38,592 bases of DNA from Caballeronia terrestris (GTDB lineage: Bacteria; Pseudomonadota; Gammaproteobacteria; Burkholderiales; Burkholderiaceae), in contig NZ_FCOL02000049.1 in the NCBI RefSeq assembly GCF_001544515.1, positions 1 to 38,592 on the forward strand. Reading direction: 5' to 3'. Positions 32,358 to 38,592 of the stretch are shown here, piece after piece. A model generated the notes under the pieces. The model did not search any database, was not told the DNA's origin, and saw nothing but the letters and a program-made list of their open reading frames with translations. The translations under genes and the position numbers were made by a program. Position 1 is the stretch's first letter. Each line of letters opens with the position of its first letter.

Positions 32358-34991
32358 TTATGCGGCTGCCTTCATCTCCTCGAGCGCTCGCTGCTCGACG
32401 CCGAGGTCATTCCAGTTTTCCGGGTGACAAGTGAAGAGGAAAATCTGGTGGCGGGTCGCGGCGTCAAGCAGCGCCTGCTTGATTGCATCTCGCCGGAAGG
32501 CGTCAGTATGGACGGCCGCGTCGTCGAAGAACAGGACGGTTGGCCGGCCTGCCTCCTTGAGCAGGTCTGCGTATGCAAGCCGCGTCAAGATTCCCAGCTG
32601 CTCCTGCGTGCCATAGCTAAGAGCGCTTAACTCGTCAAATCGCTCGGCGCGACTGAGTGTGAAGGGTGCCAGGTTCTCACTGAGCGTCATGACCGACTGA
32701 GGAAAAAGCCACTTGAGGTAATGTTCGAGGCGCTTGGTCAGCGGGGACTGCAACCGAGTAATCGCGTTGTCACGCTCCTCGACGAGTAAGTCGTTGAGCA
32801 GTTCCAGTGCATCTGCACGCAGCGTCAGCTGTTGGGCGCGTGTTTGAAGTAGCTCCAGCTCGTCTTTCGAGCGCGAAAGGTTTTCTTCTACGCCACTTCC
32901 TCCAGAGACCTGAATGCGTGCCCGAACGTCGATGATTTTCTTCTCACGCTGGTCTTGCTGGTCCCGGGCGATACGAGCGGACGCCTCGAACCGTGCGACC
33001 TCCACCTGCGGGTCAATCAGTGTGAGCTTCGCGTATTCCGCCTCTGCAGCGACCACCTTTTCCTTGAGAATTTTATTGGTGTTGGTTTCCGCGAACATCG
33101 CCGAGCCCGCGTTAAGCTTTGCTTGGACAAACGCCGGAGTCGCCACCTCCGTTTCCGCTGCTGCCACCGTTTCAATCAGCCCCTGAACCATCGTCCTGGC
33201 GATGGAACGCTTCTCGGCGCTGTTCTTCTCTGCGAGGTGGGCGGCGTCCAGCCAAAGTTTCGCCTTTTTCGTGTTCGATGTTGCCGTGGTCACCGGCAGT
33301 GCGTCGCTGGTATCCGGCAATGCCGCCAGTCGAATGCGCGCCGCCTCTTCACGGCCCGTGGTTTCGGTCAGAGTGGTTTTGAGAGAATCGATTCCTTCCG
33401 GGGCGTGAATCTCCAGGACTTCCTTGAGCTTCGACACCTCAGCAACGAGTGCTTTCCAGTGCTCCAGTCGGTTCTCGGCCTCGGTCAATGACGCCACGCC
33501 CATGGCGCCCAGTAGCTTGGCCGCTTCGCCTTCGAGCTTGGCGATTTCTTCAACGAGCGACCCTCTGTCGGAACCGCCGGGAACAATGGTCAGCTCGCTT
33601 TCGTCCGCAAGCTTGAGCGTTTTCGCCGTGTCGAGCACCAACGTGCCCCGGCCACGGATTTCCGAGTCGTTAATCCGAACTGCGCCGTTGAGCCGGTACT
33701 CGATACGCGTGGCGGTTGCTTCCTGTTGGGCGCGCAACGGCATCAGCTCGTCGAGGACGCTCTTCAGCTTTTTCAACTTCTTGGGGTCCAGTTCGACCTT
33801 TGCGCGCTCGGCAGTCGCTTTTTCCAGCTCGGCGAGCACAGTGTTGGCTTTCTCAAGCGCCTCGGTCTGTCCAGTCAACTCACGTTTGAGCGCTGCCAGC
33901 GCTTCGCGCAACTCCGCAGCAGTTGCGGCCGCGCTCGCGAGCTTTTCGGCGGCCGTTGCGGCGTCGTACTCAGCTTGTGCTGCGGAGGCGGCCTCAAGCG
34001 CTGTTGTGTATGCGACTTCTGCTTCTACTTCGTCGGCTTGCGCGCCTTCGAGCTTGACCTTATTCAGAGTCAGATTTTTCTCTACTGCGTCGGCTGTCGC
34101 TGCCTTCTGCACATGCCCGGCGAGGGTGACCGTGCTGAGCTTCAAGTCCTGGCCGAGCGAGTCGAGCAGCTGCTTGGCGTTTGCCACTTCTGCAAGTTTC
34201 GCGCGCGCTTCGCCTGCTCGGCGTTCGAGGTCAACCCACGGCTTATCGCGCTCATCCTTGTCAAAGGCGCCTTGCAGGGCCGTGAGGTTGCCGAGGTCAA
34301 ACTCGAGCATATCGAGTTGCTGTTGCCAAATTGCGCGCTGCGCGAGGAGGGCATTGACATCCTTCTCAACCTTGTCGAGCTCGCCTTTTGCTTTCGCCTC
34401 GCGTTTCGAGGGTGTGCGCAATTGCAGAAGCTGCTTTTCGACGGCCTTGATAAGGGTGTCCTCGCCGCCCACAACTTCTCCGCCGGAAAGCTGTCCGAGC
34501 GCCCCGCGCAAGTACTCGGCAGCGGGTGCCGCGCGCGCCGCGACGCGATGGGATTCACCTTGTTGCACCCAAAGCAGTCCCGGGATGCCTGATTGGTCAG
34601 CACTGATGGCACCCTTCTTCGAACGTGCGAACCCGAACATTTCTGCCAGGTGTTCTTCTGCCTCGTCGCCGTCGAGCCTTGTCGTACCGTTCAGCAGATT
34701 GCAACGCTTCCCGGTGACAAACTGCTTGCTCAGCAGGTAGGTATTCCCGTTGTGGCTGAACGTAGCCTCAATGGAAGGGCTCGCGTTCGGCTTCGACCAT
34801 GGAAGAATGTCTTCTTTGGTTGACGTCGTAGAGTAACGCTCCAGGAAGAGCGTGCGCACGGCTTCCGCGATGGTGCTCTTGCCTGCCTCGTTGTTGCCCG
34901 TGAAAACGTTCAATCCGGGGGTAAGGTTCTCGATGTCGAGCTTCTTAGCAAACTGCTTGAAGTCCGTAATCGACAGACGTTCAATAATCAT
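32358..34991 (-). CDS. SbcC/RecN/YhaN-like coiled-coil ATPase
   Basis: An 877-residue SMC-like ABC ATPase. Residues 1-45 hold an N-terminal head with Walker A GNNEAGKST (32-40). Residues about 190-750 form coiled coils rich in Ala, Glu, Lys and Leu, with a hinge-like middle. The C-terminal head carries the signature LSYGTQEQL, Walker B TVLFFDDA and CHPE. A typical SbcC is slightly longer; size and motifs also fit YhaN. With the phosphoesterase encoded upstream, it would form a Mre11-Rad50-type complex that processes DNA ends or hairpins. Its start overlaps the phosphoesterase stop by four bases, so the two are translated together. It could act in repair or in clearing foreign DNA. Confidence 0.9.
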   Translation of the reverse strand: MIIERLSITDFKQFAKKLDIENLTPGLNVFTGNNEAGKSTIAEAVRTLFLERYSTTSTKEDILPWSKPNASPSIEATFSHNGNTYLLSKQFVTGKRCNLLNGTTRLDGDEAEEHLAEMFGFARSKKGAISADQSGIPGLLWVQQGESHRVAARAAPAAEYLRGALGQLSGGEVVGGEDTLIKAVEKQLLQLRTPSKREAKAKGELDKVEKDVNALLAQRAIWQQQLDMLEFDLGNLTALQGAFDKDERDKPWVDLERRAGEARAKLAEVANAKQLLDSLGQDLKLSTVTLAGHVQKAATADAVEKNLTLNKVKLEGAQADEVEAEVAYTTALEAASAAQAEYDAATAAEKLASAAATAAELREALAALKRELTGQTEALEKANTVLAELEKATAERAKVELDPKKLKKLKSVLDELMPLRAQQEATATRIEYRLNGAVRINDSEIRGRGTLVLDTAKTLKLADESELTIVPGGSDRGSLVEEIAKLEGEAAKLLGAMGVASLTEAENRLEHWKALVAEVSKLKEVLEIHAPEGIDSLKTTLTETTGREEAARIRLAALPDTSDALPVTTATSNTKKAKLWLDAAHLAEKNSAEKRSIARTMVQGLIETVAAAETEVATPAFVQAKLNAGSAMFAETNTNKILKEKVVAAEAEYAKLTLIDPQVEVARFEASARIARDQQDQREKKIIDVRARIQVSGGSGVEENLSRSKDELELLQTRAQQLTLRADALELLNDLLVEERDNAITRLQSPLTKRLEHYLKWLFPQSVMTLSENLAPFTLSRAERFDELSALSYGTQEQLGILTRLAYADLLKEAGRPTVLFFDDAAVHTDAFRRDAIKQALLDAATRHQIFLFTCHPENWNDLGVEQRALEEMKAAA

Positions 34992-36109
34992 GCAGGCTCC
35001 TTCGTATCTCGTTGGGCTTGGGCGAGAAGCTTGAGTGCCTCAGAGGCGGCCGGGCCCTGCGTGGTGTCTTCCTGCATTTCTTTGAGGCGTGCAACTACCG
35101 TTGCAATATAACCACCCTGCGCGCCGAGATTTGCGAGCTCCTCATCCGAGGGCAGTAGGCCGAGTGCTGACGTGTCGTAGCGCAGTGCGCGAACCTTCGC
35201 TCGGCACTGTGCGATGACGTCCTCAATGACGTGCGTCGCCGTCATGTCGGCAGAGCCTGTAACGGTCAGGCGCAGTACGTCGGCCTCGCCCAACGCAGCA
35301 AGGTCGCTCGCCAGTTCGCCGGCATCCGAGGAGACGCTCACGGTCCGCTCCCAGCGATGCCAACTGTACTGTCCCACCCGCTCGCGAGAGACTGCGGGCT
35401 CGGCGCCCGACTCCGTCAGTTCGACGGCCAGCGCAAAACCGGGCTCGTTGGTCTTGAAACGGTCCTGTTCGTGTGTGCCAGCGTACCAAGTCCGTGTGTT
35501 GATGCTCAGTGCGCCGTGCCAGTCGCCGAGTGCGAGATAGTCTAGGCGGGCGGTCTCGGCGCGCTGCGCGGAAATAGGATTTGTCGAGTCAATGTCGTCA
35601 GGAAGGTAGCCCTTGACGCTTCCGTGAGCAAGTCCAACTCGCAAGTAGCCGTCAGGTGTGACCTCCGTGTCAAAGAACTCGGTTGTGTCAACGTACGTTT
35701 TGCGCTGTGTGAGGGGTGCGCACAGCAGCGCAATCTTGAGGTCGTCCAGCAAAATTGTGCCCGGCTTGAGCACGACCGTGACGTTTTCCGGCAGGCAGTT
35801 GAGCCGCATGGCGCGTGTCCATACGCTCTCGACCAACGCAGCGTCGTGATTTCCGGGGAGCAGCACCCATTTGCCCGAGAATCCATCCATCGCGTTGAAA
35901 AGCTTGCGGATGAGGGCGTCGGGAATTGTTTGTTGGTCGAAAACGTCGCCAGTTACGACTACAAGGTCGGCCTTTTTGCTGGTGGCGACCCGCGCGAGCG
36001 TTTTAACAGATTCGATGCGCGCCGCCGCGAGAAAAAGCGCGTCTTCTGGGTCAAACTGACCAAAAGCGGCACCAATCTGCCAGTCAGCAGAGTGTATGAG
36101 CAAAGGCAA
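34988..36109 (-). CDS. SbcD/YhaO-like metallophosphoesterase
   Basis: A 373-residue calcineurin-like phosphoesterase starting at TTG 36109, six bases after GGGGAGA. Metal motifs: SADWQIG at 8-14, GDVFDQ near 54, GNHDAA near 86, LAHGSV near 170 and GDWHGAL near 196. In SbcD/Mre11 the first motif is Asp-x-His; here it is Asp-Trp-Gln, so one metal ligand is altered, while the rest of the set is intact. The C-terminal cap is helical and should bind the ATPase partner. Together they form a Mre11-Rad50-type end-processing nuclease. First gene of the leftward pair. The promoter probably lies in the 36110-36400 region. Confidence 0.9.
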   Translation of the reverse strand: MPLLIHSADWQIGAAFGQFDPEDALFLAAARIESVKTLARVATSKKADLVVVTGDVFDQQTIPDALIRKLFNAMDGFSGKWVLLPGNHDAALVESVWTRAMRLNCLPENVTVVLKPGTILLDDLKIALLCAPLTQRKTYVDTTEFFDTEVTPDGYLRVGLAHGSVKGYLPDDIDSTNPISAQRAETARLDYLALGDWHGALSINTRTWYAGTHEQDRFKTNEPGFALAVELTESGAEPAVSRERVGQYSWHRWERTVSVSSDAGELASDLAALGEADVLRLTVTGSADMTATHVIEDVIAQCRAKVRALRYDTSALGLLPSDEELANLGAQGGYIATVVARLKEMQEDTTQGPAASEALKLLAQAQRDTKEPA

Positions 36110-36644
36110 CTTAATCTCCCCGAGTGGTGGTCGTCTTTGCGCGGCGAGCTCGACGGCATAACGACCGTTATTGAATGCAGGTCATTCTAAGCACGCTTTT
36201 GAAAAAGGGAAAGGGCCTGCTGAGGCAAATCGCGATTATCGATTTAAGCGGAAAAGGGGTCTCGACATCCCGCTTTTTTTAGACAGCCCAGGACATCGCT
36301 CGGCGAACCACTGGACAGTTAAATAGGATAACGAATTAAATACATTGATCAATCGTTTCACGTGAAGTCCGGTGGATCTGTTGCGCTGAACACGGTGTAT
36401 CGGACGCTGAACGAACCACGTTCCCAGCGCATTTTTAGAGAGAAACCCTACGAGGCTGTAAGTTTTCTGGCTCGTTGGTGGCACTGGCCCCCGGTGTCTC
36501 CGCCGTCGACGATGACTCAGGCTTGCAGACGATCAATTGCAACGTCTAGACGTTCTGGTCGATGAACAGAAGGTCAATTCGTTCCACAGACAGTATCTAG
36601 CGCGGCTTGACGACCGTCGTCGATATCGATCGGGCGATATCGAG
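36110..36644. other. 535-base interval upstream of the SbcCD-like pair
   Basis: No convincing gene. A plus-strand frame at 36362-36565 contains TVYRTL, a motif seen in Fur-type regulators, but the surrounding sequence does not match. TCGATATCG (36620-36628) and CGATATCGA (36635-36643) form a perfect 9-bp inverted repeat just after the lipoprotein gene stop. A possible plus-strand stem with a large loop ends in seven T's near 36276-36282. The interval presumably also holds the promoter for the SbcD-like gene. Confidence 0.45.
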
Positions 36645-36980
36645 CTACACAGGCGCCGCCGAGGTACATCCTTTTTGTGCGCGCGTCGCTTGCAGTTCCC
36701 CCATGCGCTTTATCGCGCTGTCTTCCGCAGCGGATCTAGCCATTGCGTTGCCGATCCCAAAGTCGCCCAGGAAGGCGAGCACGCTGCGCCCGTCGAACTT
36801 GTCCTGCTCGCTAATCGTTTTCTGCACGCCCTGGGTCTTCGCCATTTCGATGTCGATCTCGCGACAGGTAAGCGTCGTCCGTTCGAAGGGTGTCACCTCT
36901 CCGACGCTCGCGAATTGTTTCGTCGCACAACCCGACAGCGCGGTCGCGAGCATTGCGGCCGCGATCATTTTTCTCTTCAT
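36645..36980 (-). CDS. small lipoprotein
   Basis: A 111-residue protein with ATG 36980. The N-terminus is a lipoprotein signal peptide, MKRKMIAAAMLATALSGC, with lipobox LSGC, so Cys18 would be acylated and the protein anchored to a membrane. The mature part has TPFERTTLTCREIDIEMAKTQ, a helix, a Gly-rich FLGDFGIGNAMARSAAEDSAIKRM stretch and a final Cys. Similar small lipoproteins are frequent in Burkholderiaceae with no assigned role. An inverted repeat lies directly after the stop. Coding strand and start look secure. Confidence 0.8.
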   Translation of the reverse strand: MKRKMIAAAMLATALSGCATKQFASVGEVTPFERTTLTCREIDIEMAKTQGVQKTISEQDKFDGRSVLAFLGDFGIGNAMARSAAEDSAIKRMGELQATRAQKGCTSAAPV

Positions 36981-37159
36981 GGTGTTTCCCGTTGCGTGTG
37001 AGTAATCTTGTCAGAACGGTATAACGGCAGAGCCCTCCGTTTCTTGAAGTGATATCGCTCACGGCTGGAATCCGGGCAACATACGACGTTCTGAGAGGCG
37101 GGATGGCTAATATCGATTGGACCGGTCTCGTGGGCATGGCCACGGGGGTATTCGGCGCA

Positions 37160-37540
37160 GTAATGGGTTTCATTGACTTCCGGACGGGAATTGTCCAGTT
37201 GAAACAGGGTATCGTGACACTCGTCAACGATGCTGATGACCGCATCACGATCCTGCTTCGGCGGCTTGGTTCAATGTGCCTCGAACAGTTGGCGGCCTTG
37301 CAGCGATGGCTCGACGACCTTGCGTCCGAGATTGCCGGGACATTCAAACGCAACGAAAGCTGCCAACGTCTTGCTACAGTTCCTGGCATCGGACCACTCG
37401 TCGCGACCGCATTGTTCAGCGGCGCCGGAAATCCGCTGCAGTTCAATAACGGACGTCTCGCAGCGTGGTTGGGTTTGACGCCAATGCAGCGATCAAGTGG
37501 TGGCAAGTCAAAGCTGAGTGGCATCACGAAACATGGCGAC
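37160..37540 (+). pseudogene. C-terminal fragment of an IS110-family transposase
   Basis: Residues matching the IS110 Transposase_20 domain are seen: CQRLATVPGIGPLVATALFSG, FNNGRLAAWLGLTP and RSSGGKSKLSGITKHGD, preceded by a helical part starting near GIVQLKQGIV. The intact family has the N-terminal DEDD catalytic domain upstream of this; here it is missing. Homology stops at 37540, exactly where the repeat unit GACAAATGGAATGAACG begins. It differs in sequence from the N-terminal transposase fragment downstream in the part both cover, so it comes from another element. Confidence 0.8.
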
Positions 37541-37629
37541 AAATGGAATGAACGCCCCACCAAATGGACGCGAGACGCTGAAGGAGTGGACCCTCGCGGG
37601 CCGACGGCATCGACGTGCCCAATTTGGAC
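37538..37629 (+). repeat. direct repeat copy A (~85-90 bp)
   Basis: Begins GACAAATGGAATGAACGCCCC and ends GGCCGACGGCATCGACGTGCCC. It interrupts the IS110 C-terminal fragment after the KHGD codons. Copies B (37789-37878) and C (from about 38519) share the same start and the GGCATCxAxGTGCC core. The unit is most likely part of an insertion-sequence end or a repeated target. Confidence 0.65.
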
Positions 37630-37788
37630 GAAGGACGCTTGCGGTCTGTCGCGACCGGCCAAACTGCTCGCAGCATCACCGCGCTCAATCTTTCCCAGGG
37701 CAGCGTTCGATGCATTTTTGGGAGCGAATGGGTGTTGGGATGAACACGATTTACCTCAATGCGGCAGTTCAGGTGATTAAAGTGACAC

Positions 37789-37878
37789 GACAAATGGAAT
37801 GAACGCCCCCACCTACCACGTGGGTGACGCCGAAGAGTCGGACCCTCACGGGCCGACGGCATCAAAGTGCCCAAATGG
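37789..37878 (+). repeat. direct repeat copy B (~90 bp)
   Basis: Begins GACAAATGGAATGAACGCCCC like copy A, 251 bases away, and carries GGACCCTCACGGGCCGACGG and ATCAAAGTGCCCAAATGG. It immediately precedes the IS110 transposase start region. The centre differs from copy A (CACCTACCACGTGGGTGACGCC, itself partly palindromic), so the copies are diverged. Confidence 0.65.
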
Positions 37879-37918
37879 AAGATCATTGAGGTCTTCACAG
37901 GCTAACCGGAGGTCCGAA

Positions 37919-38470
37919 ATGAAGTATACGACGGTCGGGGTGGACATCGCAAAGAACGTCTTCCAGCTTCACTGGGTGGATGCCGGCACGGGCGAGATTA
38001 TGAACAAACAACTGAAGCGCGCCGCATTCTTCGAACATTTTGCGAATCGCGAGCCTTGCCTCATCGGAATGGAGGCCTGCGGTGGTGCGCAGCATTGGGC
38101 AAGGCGATTGATTGAGATGGGCCATCAGGTCAAGCTAATGCCGGCGAAGTTCGTCAAGGCTTTCAATATCGGCAACAAGAACGATCCTGCCGATGCTCGC
38201 GCGATCTGGATGGCCACGCAGATGCCGAGCAAGCCCGTCGCTGTCAAGACCGAAGCCCAGCAGGCTGTATTGGCGCTGCATCGGTTGCGGCAACAGAAGA
38301 TCAAGTTCCGCACGATGCAGATGAACAGTCTGCGGGGCTTGCTAACAGAATACGGCGAGGTGATGGCCAAGAGTCGCGCTGCGCTGGATAAAGCGATTCC
38401 CGGGGTTCTGGCGAAGCTGGCCGAGCGTCTACCGGCGATGCTGATCGACTCGTTACGCGAACTCTGGTGA
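37919..38470 (+). pseudogene. IS110-family transposase, N-terminal part (truncated)
   Basis: A 183-residue fragment from ATG 37919, preceded by GGAGG at 37908-37912. It has the DEDD-type catalytic start (TTVGVDIAKNVFQLHWVDA), the conserved Glu in CLIGMEACGG, and the Asp pair in NKNDPADARAIW, then the helical region MQMNSLRGLLTEYGEVMAKSRAAL. An intact IS110 transposase is about 330-420 residues. This one stops at 38468-38470, where TGAACCGCCCCGG begins, so the C-terminal domain is lost. The protein cannot be an active recombinase alone. IS110 elements carry a structured RNA next to the transposase gene; the 37630-37918 leader is where to look. Confidence 0.88.
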
Positions 38471-38500
38471 ACCGCCCCGGAAATATAGGAGACTTCGGAT
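38468..38500. mobile_element. candidate IS3-like terminal inverted repeat disrupting the IS110 gene
   Basis: TGAACCGCCCCGG followed by AAATATAGGAGACTT has the look of the ends of IS3-family elements common in Burkholderiaceae (TGAACCGCCCCGG...GGAGAC). It creates the stop codon of the truncated transposase. Only about 50 bases follow before the next repeat, so it is either a remnant or the element has been lost by recombination. The end-type identification is from memory. Confidence 0.45.
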
Positions 38501-38518
38501 CTTGGCTGTGACAGGAGA

Positions 38519-38592
38519 TTTAATGGAATGGACGCCCCCACCCGAAGCGGCATCAATGTGCCAAAGTGGAAGTGTCGCAGCAACCACCTGAC
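38519..38592 (+). repeat. direct repeat copy C, partial, at the window edge
   Basis: TTAATGGAATGGACGCCCCC followed by ACCCGAAGCGGCATCAATGTGCC is a shorter, diverged version of copies A and B, lacking the central segment. It follows GACAGGAG and could continue outside the window. Confidence 0.5.

Noticed and set aside
33424..34740. 438-codon plus-strand open frame, Ser/Ala rich
   Set aside because: Shadow of the SbcC-like coiled-coil gene; the Ser/Ala/Phe composition is what the complement of Glu/Ala/Lys-rich coils gives.
36362..36565. Short plus-strand frame containing TVYRTL, a Fur-type motif
   Set aside because: Only six residues match; the rest of the frame has no winged-helix pattern, so treated as chance.

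Overview
The window looks like an accessory island of a high-GC betaproteobacterium, most likely Burkholderiaceae (Paraburkholderia/Caballeronia-like). This rests on the strong G/C third-position bias of most genes, an IS110-type transposase of the kind common in that family, and the look of the hypothetical proteins. No rRNA, tRNA or CRISPR array was seen, and the taxonomy is inference.

Layout. (1) 1-2.2 kb is decaying: a DUF3293 gene carries an in-frame TGA, followed by coding-like tracts that switch frame and contain stops. (2) 2.2-5.0 kb holds a leftward group (small Cys-rich protein, ADP-ribosylglycohydrolase, YbjN-like protein) divergent from an NrtR-like Nudix/winged-helix regulator, with a perfect 10-bp inverted repeat in the shared promoter region. 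(3) 5.0-11.5 kb holds two leftward hypothetical genes, then two sirtuins flanking an unknown 521-aa protein, an ankyrin-like protein, and a YpsA/'molybdenum carrier' (SLOG-fold) protein with a long C-terminal extension. Regions 2 and 3 share a theme of NAD+/ADP-ribose chemistry. (4) 11.6-19.5 kb holds a small protein, a PD-(D/E)XK nuclease, an AddB-like nuclease and an AddA/UvrD-like helicase-nuclease, the last two overlapping by ATGA. (5) 19.6-22.8 kb holds uncharacterised genes, one recalling phage proteins, plus a small exported repeat protein preceded by a long perfect hairpin. (6) 22.8-31.3 kb, leftward, holds a WYL-domain regulator, an HhH-GPD-like protein, a basic hypothetical protein, and a 1568-aa DUF4011-helicase-Vsr-like-DUF3320 protein of a type linked to phage defence. 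(7) 32.3-36.1 kb holds an SbcCD/YhaON-like pair with a bidirectional terminator. (8) 36.6-38.6 kb holds a lipoprotein gene and insertion-sequence debris: fragments of two different IS110-family transposases, an IS3-like end, and a repeated ~85-bp unit.

Together this reads as a defence/genome-maintenance island between decayed or mobile-element-rich margins. The parts most worth following are the NAD/ADP-ribose cluster with paired sirtuins and SLOG protein, and the PD-(D/E)XK + AddB-like + AddA-like triad. Joint function of either set is inference from gene order and domain content.
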